DNA of 64,000 bases from Chromohalobacter canadensis (GCF_034479555.1 NZ_CP140151.1:2852001-2916000), one strand, 5' to 3'. Counted from the stretch's first letter, positions 7,504-17,049 are shown. Notes: generated by a model not told the origin, from the sequence alone. Translations and numbers: made by a program.

Positions 7504-10500
7504 GCCATTGCCCAGCGGCTCGACTTGTATCTGCACCGGGATACGTTCGTGCATTTCCTGTACATGCGAGATCACGCCGACGCGGCGACCCAGCGCTTGC
7601 AGGCCATCGAGGGCGTCCATGGCGAGCGCCAGGGATTGCGGGTCGAGACTGCCGAAGCCTTCGTCGATGAACAGCGATTCTATGACGAGTTCGCCGGAGG
7701 CCATGGAGGCGAGCCCCAGCGCCAGCGCCAGCGAAACGAGGAAGGTTTCGCCGCCGGACAGCGAATGCACCGAGCGACGCTCATCGCCCATGTCGCGGTC
7801 CTCCACCAGCAGGCCTAGCTCGCTGCCGCCGCGAATCAGCTTGTAACGGCGGCTCAGCCCTGTCAGATGCGCGTTGGCGTGCTCCAGCAGTTGCTCCAGA
7901 TTGTAGGCCTGCGCGATGCGCCGAAAGACCTTGCCGTCGGCGGAGCCGATCAGCTCGCTGATGCGGCCCCAGCGGTGGTACTCGGCGCGCGCGGCGTCGA
8001 GCTCGGCTTGCCCCTCGCGTTGGCGCTGACGCTTGCGATCATCATCGCGCAGGGCGTGTAGGGCGTCGTCGCGACGTGTCTGGGCGGCATCGTGTTGGGG
8101 CGCCAGAGCGTCACGCTTGGTGTCGAGCGCCTCCTGGCGCTGATCGATCCGGGCTTCGACTGCCTCGCTCAATAGAGCGTCTGCGCTGGCATCGTGCTCG
8201 GTCAAAGCCTGGTCGTGGCGATGCGCGATGAAGGCCTGTCGGCGCTCGGCAAGGGTGGCGCTGGTTTGCTGGCGGGCCTGCTCGGCCTGGGTCAGCTCCC
8301 GTTCTCGATGCTTGGCAGTATCGTCGGTTTCGTCGAGTAGTCGCTGCAGGGTGGCGTCGTCCAGCTCAGGATGCGCTTGGCGCCAGGCATCCAGCTCGTG
8401 GGCTAGGGTGTCGAGTTCCTGCTTGAGCCTGGCAAGCTGCTCGGCCTCGTAGTGCGACTGCTGGGCAAGTCGCTGATGTTTCCTCTCACTGTCATGGCAT
8501 TGGGCAAGCGCCGTATCCCGAGCCTGTCGTGCGGTGGCCTGCCGCGTATCGAGCTGCTGCTGCCAGACATCCGGAGAGGCGTGCTCGCCGAGCAGGGCCT
8601 TGAGCCGGGCGGCGATGTCGTCGCGCTCGCGGCGTAACGGTGGCAGACGCGCATCGAGTTCTGTGAGTTCCTTGTCGAGGCGGATGCGCTGGGTATCGAG
8701 TTGTGCCAGTGTCAGCTCGCTTTGGCGCAATGCCTCGTCGAGCGGTGCAAGCTCGGCCTCGGCGCGAGCAAGGGCCTGAAGCGTCTCCTCGTGTTGCGCG
8801 CGCTGGGCGTCGCTTGTCTGGCGTTGCTCGGTCAGCCAGGCGTCGCGCCGGTCGTGATCGATGCCGGCAAGTTCGGCGTGTAGCGGATGTTCGTCGAGCG
8901 CCTGGTGCGCCTCTTGGTGGCGCTTATCGGCATCCGCACCGTCCTGGCGTTGTTGCGTGAGCGAGGCCTCCAACGCGCGGTATTGGCCCAGCAGCTCGTC
9001 ACGTTGTTGCTGGGCGTGGTCGCGTTGTTGCTGGGCGTCCGCCAGTTGGCGGTCTTCTTCCGCTTGCTGTGCGGCAAGCTGGGCGGCTTCGGGCGTCTGT
9101 GGCGGTTGGTGGCGCCAGGGATGCTCGAGCCCCCCGCACACCGGGCAGGGCTGGCCTTCCTCGAGGGCGTCGCGCAGGTGCGTGACACTCTCGCTGCGCA
9201 CTGCGCGGCCGCGTTCGACGAATTCCAGCACGCTGCGATAGTGGCGCTCGCGGTCATCGAGGTGCTGGCGCGCGGCCTGGCCTTGGGTGATTAACGCCTC
9301 GAGCCGCGCTGCGTCCTGAGTCAGGCGCTCATTGAGCGTACGCTGGGTATGATCTGCACGACAGGCGGTCTGCCAGCGGCTCTGTAGCTCACCGAGTGCC
9401 AGGTGACGTCGGGCGGCGTGATCATGCGCGCCCTGAACGGCCTGACGGGCGTCCTCCACGCGGGCATGCTCACCCATCAACTGGCGCAGGGTCGCCTGCC
9501 AGTCATCGCGCTGGCGGCGCTGTCGTTGCTGTGTCTCGTGAGCTTCCTGGTGACGCGTGGTCAGCGCTTGCGCTTCGCGGTGATGTGCGGCGTGCGTCTT
9601 GTCGAGCTCGGCCAACTGATGCTCGCGGGTAGCCAGTTGCTGTGCCTGCTCGCGGGCGCGGTGCAACTGAGGCTCGGCCATGCGGCGTGCCGTGTCGGCG
9701 TCCTGAAGGGCCCGTTCGGCCGTGGCATGTGTCTGTTTGGCCTGTTGCTGTGTGGTCTCGGCCTGTGCCAGGGCCTTGCACGTGTCGGCATGGGCCGTTT
9801 CGAAGCGAGAGATCTCGCCGGGCAGTTCAGCTTGGCGCGCCAGATGATGACGTTGAGGTGCGATCAGACGATGCCAGTCACGATCGGCGCGGGCTGGGGC
9901 CAGCGTCTGCCAATGCGTCTCGGCATCGTGGTGCTCGCGTTGCCCTTGGGCGTGAGCATCGCGAAGTTTGGCATCCGTGGCGTGCCACTGCGCCTGTGTC
10001 TCCAGGCGCTTTGCATGGCGTTGCACGGTGTCGAGCTCGGCTTGAGCGGTCTCGGTGGTCTTTTCGAGCGCGGCGCGGGCATCGGCCTCGGCGGGCAGGT
10101 CGTCGGCGAGCTTGGCGTTCAGCGCATCGACGGCGTGCTTCGCCTGGTTGGCGCGGCGATAGGCGGCGACCGAGATCTCGGAGTACTCGGCGGTACCGGT
10201 GAGGCGCTCGAGCAGGTCGCTACGCTCGTTGTCGTCGGCCTTGAGGAAGGCGGCGAACTCACTCTGGGCCAGCAGCACGGCGCGGGTGAACTGCTCGAAG
10301 CTGAGTCCCAGGCGCTCGGGCAGCAGGCGGTCGAACTCGCGTTTCTGCGTGGTCAACAGGCGGTCGCTGTCCAGGTCGGTGAGCGACTGCTCGATCTTTT
10401 GCAGTTTGCCATCGGCTTTCTCGCGGGCGCGGCGCACGGCCCAGCGGGCGCGATAGCGACGGCCGTCGCGGCCCAGGAAATCGACCTCGGCATGGCCGCT

Positions 10501-10779
10501 GGCGGTACCTCGGCGCAGTAGGGTACGCGGGTCGGCGGTATTGAGGGTGGCGTCGCCCACGTCGGGCAGCGGGGCGTTCTGGCCGGGCGCTTGGCGTAGC
10601 CGGGGCGTGCTGCCGTAGAGCGCCAGACACAAGGCGTCGAGTAAGGTGCTCTTGCCGGCGCCGGTGGGACCGGTGATGGCGAACAGGCCAGCCTCCGCGA
10701 GCGGCGCGGCGGTGAAGTCGAGTTCCAAGGGGCCGGGGATCGAGGCCAGGTTGGCCAGGCGCAGGGCGAGGATCTTCAT
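7474..10779 (-). CDS. sbcC: Exonuclease subunit SbcC
   Basis: This 1101-residue SMC-like ATPase has Walker A GPTGAGKST at 37-45, long Q/E/R/A-rich coiled coils, the zinc-hook CPVC at Cys545 and Cys548, the signature motif SLSGGETF near 1006, and Walker B LFIDEGFGSLDP near 1036. With SbcD it forms the Mre11/Rad50-type nuclease that opens DNA hairpins and blocked ends. It overlaps sbcD by the ATGA at 10776-10779. Its 3' end carries the boundary of the toxin-antitoxin insertion: the last codons are duplicated at 6624-6654, so the present tail may have been restored by the inserted segment. Confidence 0.97.
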   Translation of the reverse strand: MKILALRLANLASIPGPLELDFTAAPLAEAGLFAITGPTGAGKSTLLDALCLALYGSTPRLRQAPGQNAPLPDVGDATLNTADPRTLLRRGTASGHAEVDFLGRDGRRYRARWAVRRAREKADGKLQKIEQSLTDLDSDRLLTTQKREFDRLLPERLGLSFEQFTRAVLLAQSEFAAFLKADDNERSDLLERLTGTAEYSEISVAAYRRANQAKHAVDALNAKLADDLPAEADARAALEKTTETAQAELDTVQRHAKRLETQAQWHATDAKLRDAHAQGQREHHDAETHWQTLAPARADRDWHRLIAPQRHHLARQAELPGEISRFETAHADTCKALAQAETTQQQAKQTHATAERALQDADTARRMAEPQLHRAREQAQQLATREHQLAELDKTHAAHHREAQALTTRHQEAHETQQRQRRQRDDWQATLRQLMGEHARVEDARQAVQGAHDHAARRHLALGELQSRWQTACRADHTQRTLNERLTQDAARLEALITQGQAARQHLDDRERHYRSVLEFVERGRAVRSESVTHLRDALEEGQPCPVCGGLEHPWRHQPPQTPEAAQLAAQQAEEDRQLADAQQQRDHAQQQRDELLGQYRALEASLTQQRQDGADADKRHQEAHQALDEHPLHAELAGIDHDRRDAWLTEQRQTSDAQRAQHEETLQALARAEAELAPLDEALRQSELTLAQLDTQRIRLDKELTELDARLPPLRRERDDIAARLKALLGEHASPDVWQQQLDTRQATARQARDTALAQCHDSERKHQRLAQQSHYEAEQLARLKQELDTLAHELDAWRQAHPELDDATLQRLLDETDDTAKHRERELTQAEQARQQTSATLAERRQAFIAHRHDQALTEHDASADALLSEAVEARIDQRQEALDTKRDALAPQHDAAQTRRDDALHALRDDDRKRQRQREGQAELDAARAEYHRWGRISELIGSADGKVFRRIAQAYNLEQLLEHANAHLTGLSRRYKLIRGGSELGLLVEDRDMGDERRSVHSLSGGETFLVSLALALGLASMASGELVIESLFIDEGFGSLDPQSLALAMDALDGLQALGRRVGVISHVQEMHERIPVQIQVEPLGNGTSRARLVST

Positions 10780-12032
10780 GGTGTCTCCTCGTTGTCGAGG
10801 ACGTCCTGACGTAGCCGGTCGAAGTCAGCGAGCACGTCGGCGGCGGGCGGCTCGCCCCAGCGCGCTTGCCAGGTGCGCTCGAACAGCTTGCGCGGGCCGA
10901 GCGCCGCCAGGTCGATACGCGTGGGCGCGTCCTCGGCAGCGACTCTCGGCAGGCGACGTTCCAGACGCAGCAGGCGCAGTGTCCTGCCGTCGAGCGCCGC
11001 GTCCACTCGGGCACGCAGGTCGGGCATCGGCGCCTCGAGCTCGACGCGTACCTCCAGCCAGGGCCAGCGCTCGCGTGGCAGGTCGGGCGTATCTTCCAGG
11101 GCGTCCAGCTCAGCGAGTACGTCATCCAGTGGCGCCGGGCCAAGACGATGCATGGCCACCGGGCGTGGCACGGGCAGGCTCTCGACATCGCGCAAGGCTT
11201 CGCCGTCGAGTGTGACTTCGACGACCTGATGGGGATAGGCCACCTCGCTGAAATCCAGCGGCAGGGGGCTGCCGCTGTAGCGGATGCGTTCTTCGCCGAC
11301 CTGCTGGGCCCGATGCAGGTGGCCCAGGGCGACATAGGCGATGTCATCGGGGAACAACGAGGCCGGGATCGACTCCTCGCCGCCGATGACGATGGGTCGC
11401 TCGCTGGCTTCGGAGACCGCGGCACCGTGCAGATGGGCGTGACTCATGGCGATGAGCGCCTGACCGGGAGCGCGACGTTCGCGCGCGGCGTCGATGAGCT
11501 GTTGGTGAACGCGCGTGATGCCCGTGACATAGGTATTGCGCGAGGCGTCGTCGGTTTCGTCGCCGCTCGGCGCTGTGCCGCCGGTGACCTCGGCGGGCCG
11601 CAGGAAGGGCAGCGCCAGGCACCAGGCGCGAACCTCGCCGTCGGCATCGGTCAGCGGTACCAGCAGACGCTCGGCGTCGAGCCAGCCGTCGTCGAGCCAA
11701 CTTACCCGGCCCAGGGCGTGGGTGTTGAGGCGCTGCATCAGTGGCGCGGGCAATTCAATGCGGTTGCCGCTGTCGTGGTTGCCGGCGATCATGACGATGG
11801 TCAGTTGCGGCAAACGTTGATGCGCCTCGACGATAAAGTCGTAGAGCATCTCTTGGGCGCGCAACGATGGATTGACGACATCGAAGATATCACCTGCGAT
11901 TAGCAGGGCATCTGGGCGACGCGCTTCGAGGGTCGCCAACAGCCAGTCGAGAAACGCGCGTTGCTCGGCGTGGCGCTCTTGCCCGTGGAAGGTCTGGCCG
12001 AGATGCCAGTCCGCTGTGTGGATGAGTTTCAC
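10776..12032 (-). CDS. sbcD: Exonuclease subunit SbcD
   Basis: This 418-residue calcineurin-like phosphoesterase is the Mre11-type nuclease partner of SbcC. The metal-binding motifs are all visible: HTADWHLG (Asp8, His10), AGDIFD, AGNHDSGNR, SHAHLHG and ALGHLHRAQQ. The first gene of the sbcDC operon, overlapping sbcC by four bases. It is divergent from the endonuclease V gene, with 94 bases between the starts. Confidence 0.96.
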   Translation of the reverse strand: MKLIHTADWHLGQTFHGQERHAEQRAFLDWLLATLEARRPDALLIAGDIFDVVNPSLRAQEMLYDFIVEAHQRLPQLTIVMIAGNHDSGNRIELPAPLMQRLNTHALGRVSWLDDGWLDAERLLVPLTDADGEVRAWCLALPFLRPAEVTGGTAPSGDETDDASRNTYVTGITRVHQQLIDAARERRAPGQALIAMSHAHLHGAAVSEASERPIVIGGEESIPASLFPDDIAYVALGHLHRAQQVGEERIRYSGSPLPLDFSEVAYPHQVVEVTLDGEALRDVESLPVPRPVAMHRLGPAPLDDVLAELDALEDTPDLPRERWPWLEVRVELEAPMPDLRARVDAALDGRTLRLLRLERRLPRVAAEDAPTRIDLAALGPRKLFERTWQARWGEPPAADVLADFDRLRQDVLDNEETP

Positions 12033-12126
12033 GCAGATCTCCTATACCGGAGTGTCAGTTTACCGGTTGCAGGAGGGCGGCCCAATGGGGCCAGTAACAA
12101 GGAAGAAGGAACGACAAGGAGACGGT

Positions 12127-12840
12127 ATGACACATCATGAAGACCTGCATGCCTGGACGCTGACCCCCGAAGAGGCCGTGGCACTGCAGCGTCGCCTGGC
12201 GCCGCGGGTTATCCGGCACGGAAAGCCGGACGCAGTGACCTGCATCGCGGGCGTGGATATCGGCTTCGAGGATGGCGGCGAGACGACGCGGGCGGCGGTC
12301 GTGGTGCTCGACTGGCCGTCGCTGACGTTGCGGCAGTCGGTGGTCCACCGCGAGCCGACACGAATGCCGTATATTCCGGGGCTGTTGTCGTTTCGCGAGA
12401 TTCCCGCCGCCCTGGCTGCTTTTGCGCGACTTGAGTCGTGCCCTGACCTGGTCATGGTCGATGGCCAGGGCATCGCGCATCCACGGCGTCTCGGCGTGGC
12501 TTCGCACCTAGGGCTTTGGCTCGACCTTCCGACTATCGGCGTGGCCAAGAAGGTGCTTTGCGGTCGTCACGGTGAAGTACCCGCGACTCGGGGTGAATGG
12601 GCGCCGCTCACCGACCGGCGCCGCGCCGAGGCCCCTGCTGACATCGAGACCGATGCCGAAGGTCGCGTGGTCATCGGCGCGATGCTGCGCTCGCGCGTGA
12701 ACGTCAAACCGGTGATCGTCTCGCCGGGACATCGGCTGGATCAGGCCACGGCGCTGGAATGGGCGATTGCCTGCCTGGGCAAGACCAAGCTACCCGAGCC
12801 GACGCGACTGGCGGATCGGCTGGCGTCGTGGAAAGGTTAG
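12127..12840 (+). CDS. nfi: Endonuclease V (deoxyinosine-specific repair nuclease)
   Basis: A 237-residue endonuclease V. The metal-binding carboxylates fall at Asp44 (GVDIGF), Glu91 (LSFREIP) and Asp112 (VDGQGIAHPRRLG), and the strand-separating wedge PYIP is present at 81-84. The enzyme nicks DNA near deaminated purines such as hypoxanthine. The start is fixed by AAGGAG nine bases upstream; the longer frame from 11872 runs over the sbcD promoter. It is slightly longer than the E. coli protein at the C-terminus. Its stop overlaps the stop of the convergent MocR gene. Confidence 0.93.
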   Translation: MTHHEDLHAWTLTPEEAVALQRRLAPRVIRHGKPDAVTCIAGVDIGFEDGGETTRAAVVVLDWPSLTLRQSVVHREPTRMPYIPGLLSFREIPAALAAFARLESCPDLVMVDGQGIAHPRRLGVASHLGLWLDLPTIGVAKKVLCGRHGEVPATRGEWAPLTDRRRAEAPADIETDAEGRVVIGAMLRSRVNVKPVIVSPGHRLDQATALEWAIACLGKTKLPEPTRLADRLASWKG

Positions 12841-14387
12841 GTCGTCAACGCCAACCAACTCTCGCTGAGCCAACGTCCGGCACGCTCTATCTCGGCCTCT
12901 GTCGCGCCGGCATAGCCGAGGACCAGCCCCGGCTGGCTGGGCGTTTGCAGATAAAAGCCGGAAAGCGGGGATAGCCGCAGGCCTGCCTGTTTGCCCCGGT
13001 GGACCAGCTCGCGTTCCAGTTCATGGCTTTGTAGATACGCGACCAGGTGCATTCCCGCGTGGCCAGACGAGAGTTCGAGCCCGCCGGAAACCGCCGGCGC
13101 CAGCGCCTGACGAAGCATGGCCTGGCGGTGCCGGTAGCACTTGCGCATGCGCGCTACGTGGCGTGCGAAATGGCCTTCGCTGATGAAGTCGGCCAGCGCT
13201 GCCTGGGCGACATATTGCCCTTCTCGGTGCAGGCGGGTGTTGATGTTCTGGAAGGCCGCCACCAGCGATGGCGGCAATACCAGGTAGCCTAGCCGCAGCC
13301 CCGGATAGAGGACCTTGCTGAAGGTGCCGACATAGATCACTGGGGCGTTATCCATCAGCCCTTGAAGTGAGGCAATCGGCGCGCTGGTATAGCGGAACTC
13401 GCTGTCGTAGTCGTCCTCGATGATCCAGGCGCCATGCTGCTGGGCGAGCCCCAGCAGCGCCGTGCGGCGTGACAACGATAAGGTCGCGCCACTGGGATAC
13501 TGGTGCGATGGCGTCATGTAGATCAGCTTGGGGGATGGCGTCTCGGGGGGAAGCGACGCGACGTTCAGCCCTTCGTCGTCGACCGGGACCGGCTGCAGGG
13601 TCAGCCCCGCCGAGGCGAAGCAGGCCTGTGCACCGCCATAGCCGGGCTCCTCCATCCAGACGCTGTCCCCGACATCGGCGAGCAGTCGTGCGATCAGCTC
13701 GAAGCCCTGCTGAGCGCCCTGGGTAATCAGAATCTGTTCCGGCTGACAGCGCACCGAGCGCGATAACCGCAGGTAGTCGCACAGTGCTTCGCGCAGTGCG
13801 TCCACGCCGCCTTCATTCCGGTAATCGAACCAGTCGATGGGGGCTCGCTGCTGATGACGACGGAGCAAGCGTTGCCAGCGTTCGCGGGGGAAGCGATCCA
13901 GCGCCGGTACGCCCGGTGCGAAAGCAGCATGACGCGCGCTCGGGGGCGTCGTGAAATCGAGAAGGCGTTCGCCGCGTTGTGAGAGCGCCACGGGTAGCGG
14001 TGATGGAGCCTCGAGGCATCTCTGTGTTCCCCACTGCCAATCGGCAACGAAAACCCCGGCGCCCGGACGCGATACCAGAAATCCCTCGGCGACGAGGCGG
14101 TCGACCGCGCTCAGCACGGTGTTGCGTCCCACGCCCAGGCTGGCGGCCAGTTGCCGGGACGAAGGCAGGGCGCTCCCATGGGGTAGTTGACCCTGCTGGA
14201 TGCCGCTACGCAGGGCGTCGTAGAGGCGCTGGCTGAGGGTGCGTGCGTCCGGCTCGGCCAGTTGGAGGTTCAGCGCTTCCTGAATCCAGAGCCAGTGGGC
14301 GTTCGGGTCGGTCACTGGTTCCCCATATATCGGCAGGATTGGTTCTTCTTGAGGAACCATTATGGCGCCAGACTGGCGATTCGTCAC
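12837..14387 (-). CDS. MocR/GabR-type PLP-dependent transcriptional regulator
   Basis: A fusion of a GntR winged helix (about residues 52-115, TLSQRLYDALRSG ... GRNTVLSAVDRLVAEG) to a class I aminotransferase-like domain (about 150-510) with the PLP lysine in GTFSKVLYPG (Lys358). Such regulators sense PLP or amino compounds and usually control a divergent neighbour. The GTG at 14387 is the longest start; ATG 14360 (MVPQEEP) is an alternative, and neither has a clear ribosome binding site. The divergent GNAT-PaiB pair starts at 14405, so the promoters overlap and those genes are the probable targets. Confidence 0.88.
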   Translation of the reverse strand: MTNRQSGAIMVPQEEPILPIYGEPVTDPNAHWLWIQEALNLQLAEPDARTLSQRLYDALRSGIQQGQLPHGSALPSSRQLAASLGVGRNTVLSAVDRLVAEGFLVSRPGAGVFVADWQWGTQRCLEAPSPLPVALSQRGERLLDFTTPPSARHAAFAPGVPALDRFPRERWQRLLRRHQQRAPIDWFDYRNEGGVDALREALCDYLRLSRSVRCQPEQILITQGAQQGFELIARLLADVGDSVWMEEPGYGGAQACFASAGLTLQPVPVDDEGLNVASLPPETPSPKLIYMTPSHQYPSGATLSLSRRTALLGLAQQHGAWIIEDDYDSEFRYTSAPIASLQGLMDNAPVIYVGTFSKVLYPGLRLGYLVLPPSLVAAFQNINTRLHREGQYVAQAALADFISEGHFARHVARMRKCYRHRQAMLRQALAPAVSGGLELSSGHAGMHLVAYLQSHELERELVHRGKQAGLRLSPLSGFYLQTPSQPGLVLGYAGATEAEIERAGRWLSESWLALTT

Positions 14388-14404
14388 ACCAAAGGTGAGT
14401 CTTC

Positions 14405-15160
14405 ATGACCCACATCTATAACGATTACGGCCAGCCGGTCGGTCCCGATATCGACTGCTGGCAACCGCCGTCAAAACTCGATCCCGAATGCTTGGAAGGA
14501 CGTTTCTGCCGGCTGGAGCCGCTGGAGGCCGCCCGCCATTCCGAGGCCCTGTGGCTGGCGTGGCGGGAACCGGATCCGGAGATCGACAACGACGCCGAAG
14601 GACACGCCCGCTGGACCTATCTGGGTGGCCGCCCCTTCGACGACGAGACCGGCTGCCGAGCTTGGCTGGCGGGTATGAATGCGGACCAGGATCTGCTGTG
14701 TTACGCCGTGATCGATTTCACTGATGGGCAGGCGGTGGGCATGGCGACGTATCTCAATATCGTGCCGGAGGAAGGGCGAATCGAGATCGGCCATCTCAGT
14801 TTCTCGCCCCGCATGGCACGCACGTCGATGTCCAGCGAGGCATTGATGTTGATGATGGCTCACGCCTTCGACAAGGGGTATCGGCGTCTCGAATGGAAGT
14901 GCGATGCCCTGAACGTTCCGTCGCGTCGCGCCGCCGAGCGGCTCGGTTTCCGCTTCGAGGGCGTCTTCCGCCAGCACCGAGTCGTGGCCGGGCGTAACCG
15001 GGACACGGCCTGGTTCTCAGTTCTGGACGTCGAGTGGCCGGCGATTCACGAGTGCCACCGCCGTTGGCTAGCACCCGAGAACTTCGATGCCGCGGGCCGC
15101 CAGAATCGTTCGCTCGCGTCGATGACGGCCGCCTTGCGGCACGATTTTTCCCAATCCTGA
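14405..15160 (+). CDS. GNAT-family N-acetyltransferase
   Basis: A 251-residue acetyltransferase of the RimJ/RimL-like group. Recognisable blocks are GRFCRLEPLEAARHSEALW near the N-terminus, GRIEIGHLSFSP in the core strand, and RLEWKCDALNVPSRRAAERLGFRFEG, which contains the acetyl-CoA-binding and C-terminal hallmark. AAGGTGAG precedes the ATG. It lies 17 bases from the divergent MocR start and 10 bases before paiB, so it is the first gene of a two-gene unit. The substrate is unknown; pairing with PaiB recalls the PaiA/PaiB arrangement, where PaiA acetylates polyamines, but that is only an analogy. Confidence 0.85.
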   Translation: MTHIYNDYGQPVGPDIDCWQPPSKLDPECLEGRFCRLEPLEAARHSEALWLAWREPDPEIDNDAEGHARWTYLGGRPFDDETGCRAWLAGMNADQDLLCYAVIDFTDGQAVGMATYLNIVPEEGRIEIGHLSFSPRMARTSMSSEALMLMMAHAFDKGYRRLEWKCDALNVPSRRAAERLGFRFEGVFRQHRVVAGRNRDTAWFSVLDVEWPAIHECHRRWLAPENFDAAGRQNRSLASMTAALRHDFSQS

Positions 15161-15170
15161 GAGTCGCGTC

Positions 15171-15830
15171 ATGTATCAGCCGCCCCAGTTTCGCCTCGAC
15201 AGTCGTGCCGAATGCCATCGGGTCATTGAGGTCGCACCCTTCGCCACGCTGGTGACCCATGATGCATCCGGCGAGCTAAGCGCCGATCACTTGCCACTGT
15301 TGCTGGCACCGGCGGGGGACGCGAGCTCGTCGGATACCCTGATTGGCCATATCGCGCGTGCCAACCCACTCGTCAGGGAGCTCGAAAGTCCCTTGGACGG
15401 CATCGAGGCACTGGCGATCTTTCATGGGCCTCAGGCCTATATCACTCCGAGCTGGTACCCGGCCAAGCAAGAGCACGGCAAGGTGGTGCCGACCTGGAAC
15501 TATCAGGTAGTGCACGTGCATGGCCGGCTGCGCCTGATCGACGATCCACATTGGCTGCGCGAGATGGTGACCACTCTCACCGAGCGCTTCGAAAGCGAGC
15601 GGGAGAGGCCCTGGCAGGTCGAGGATGCCCCCGACGATTACATCGCCGCGATGTGCCGCGCCATCGTCGGGATCGAGATCACCGCCGAACGCCTCGAGGG
15701 CAAGCGCAAGGCGAGCCAGCACAAGCCGCTAGACGAACGCCGCGCCATTCATCAGGGGTTGCAAGATGAATATGGCTACGGGGAGCATTATGCCGCTTGC
15801 CTCAGCGGCATAATGCTCGACGAGACCTAG
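15171..15830 (+). CDS. PaiB-like FMN-binding protein
   Basis: This 219-residue protein begins MYQPPQF, the typical PaiB opening, followed by SADHLPLLL, YITPSWYP, VPTWNYQVVHVHGRL and a C-terminal helix with ERLEGKRKASQHKP. The family has a split-barrel FMN-binding fold and is annotated as a negative regulator of sporulation or protease genes in Bacillus; the role in Gram-negatives is not established. It is ten bases after the GNAT gene, hence probably cotranscribed. The last codons contain a perfect 15-base inverted repeat (15783-15818), so the C-terminal residues EHYAACLSGIML may have been shaped by a hairpin sequence. Confidence 0.88.
   Translation: MYQPPQFRLDSRAECHRVIEVAPFATLVTHDASGELSADHLPLLLAPAGDASSSDTLIGHIARANPLVRELESPLDGIEALAIFHGPQAYITPSWYPAKQEHGKVVPTWNYQVVHVHGRLRLIDDPHWLREMVTTLTERFESERERPWQVEDAPDDYIAAMCRAIVGIEITAERLEGKRKASQHKPLDERRAIHQGLQDEYGYGEHYAACLSGIMLDET
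15783..15818. repeat. Perfect 15-base inverted repeat inside the paiB 3' end
   Basis: GAGCATTATGCCGCT and AGCGGCATAATGCTC pair exactly around the 6-base loop TGCCTC, ending 12 bases before the paiB stop. No T-run follows. It would form a very stable mRNA hairpin in translated sequence. Confidence 0.7.
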
Positions 15831-15866
15831 GCGGTACCTGGCAGTTCTTGGCCGTCTGCACCCAGC

Positions 15867-15898
15867 CTGGCGCCGGGAATTCGGCGTCAGGACTTTTC
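15867..15898 (+). terminator. Terminator after paiB
   Basis: CTGGCGCCG and CGGCGTCAG form a 9-base stem with one G-U pair, followed by GACTTTTC. Lies 37 bases after the paiB stop. Confidence 0.6.
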
Positions 15899-15966
15899 GC
15901 GGAATCGGCCAGTTGGAGAGCGACTGCCTTAGCTTAGTGGTACAGACGACAATTTAGCGGCTTTTG

Positions 15967-17049
15967 TTACTCTTGCTGAGCTTGTCTATTGTCAAGCGCC
16001 CCCAGCCCTTTGAATAACGCTTTATGGAAGCGTTCCGGTTCTTGAATATGCGGCGAGTGACCGAGGTCGGGAAATTCGACCAGTTTGGCATTCGGGATGC
16101 GCTCGGCGGCCTGCTCGCCTAGCACTTCGTAGTCGCCCAGTTTCTGCTGGACCGCGTCAGACGCACGTCCCTTGCCGATGGCCGTATTATCTTGCTCGCC
16201 GATCAGTAACAGTGTGGGTACCTGCAGCTCGCCGAACTCGTGAATCACGGGCTGGGTAAAGACCATGTCGGACGTCAACGTCTGGTTCCATGCCACAAGG
16301 TCGCCGTCTTCGCCAGCGTACATACCGGCTAGCATCTCGACCCAACGGTCGTAGCGAGGCTCCCACTCGCCCACGTAGTACGTGGACCGTTGATACTCGC
16401 GAATACCTTTGGCGTTTTTCTGCTGTTCAGCCTGGTAGGTCTCGTCGATCGTCTGATAGGGCACGCCCTTGGCCTTCCAGTCTTCCAGCCCGATGGGATT
16501 GACCAGTACCAGTTGCTCGGTCTCCTTGGGGTACATCAAGGCGTAGCGGCTCGCTAGCATTCCGCCCATGGAGTGCCCCATGACGGTGACCTCGTCGAGC
16601 TCTAGATTGTCGAGCAAGGCGTGGGTGTTGGCGGCGAGCTGGTGAAAGCTGAACTGATAGGCTTCGGGCTTGCTCGACTTGCAGAAGCCGATTTGATCCG
16701 GGGCAATCACTCGGTAGCCGGCATCGGTCAAGCGTTGGATGGAATCTTCCCAGGTTGCCGCGCAGAAGTTCTTCCCGTGCATGAGGACGACCGTGCGGCC
16801 ATTGGGATCCTCGGCGGGTACGTCAAGATAAGCCATTTGCAGGTCCTGACGTTGCGAGGCGAACTGGAATCGCTCGACCGGGTAGGGGTAATCGAAGCCT
16901 TCCAACTCGGCACCGTATGTTGGCGTGCCCTCTTGGGCTTGCTCTTGGGTTTCGGCAGCGAGAGGTGTCGCAAACAAGCCAGCGCTCAGCGCCAGCCCCA
17001 TAGCCGACAGCCAGTAAGGTCGAACGAGGGTAGGGGGCGATGTGGTCAT
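15967..17049 (-). CDS. Exported alpha/beta-fold hydrolase
   Basis: About 360 residues. A hydrophobic N-terminal segment (YWLSAMGLALSAGLFATPLAA) looks like a Sec signal peptide, so the enzyme is probably periplasmic. The alpha/beta-hydrolase features are VVLMHGKNFCAATW (oxyanion region), the nucleophile elbow GHSMGGM, an acidic residue after LLLIGEQDNT, and the catalytic histidine in FPDLGHSPHIQEP. Substrate unknown; the closest patterns are haloalkane dehalogenase- or epoxide hydrolase-like lipases. ATG 17049 is listed; TTG 17055, two codons upstream, has the better-spaced GGGAG and is possible. Not obviously linked to its neighbours. Confidence 0.82.
   Translation of the reverse strand: MTTSPPTLVRPYWLSAMGLALSAGLFATPLAAETQEQAQEGTPTYGAELEGFDYPYPVERFQFASQRQDLQMAYLDVPAEDPNGRTVVLMHGKNFCAATWEDSIQRLTDAGYRVIAPDQIGFCKSSKPEAYQFSFHQLAANTHALLDNLELDEVTVMGHSMGGMLASRYALMYPKETEQLVLVNPIGLEDWKAKGVPYQTIDETYQAEQQKNAKGIREYQRSTYYVGEWEPRYDRWVEMLAGMYAGEDGDLVAWNQTLTSDMVFTQPVIHEFGELQVPTLLLIGEQDNTAIGKGRASDAVQQKLGDYEVLGEQAAERIPNAKLVEFPDLGHSPHIQEPERFHKALFKGLGALDNRQAQQE

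Noticed and set aside
9403..10521. Long plus-strand open frame (372 codons) opposite sbcC
   Set aside because: It lies wholly antisense to sbcC, has no ribosome binding site or family motif, and reflects high-GC codon periodicity.
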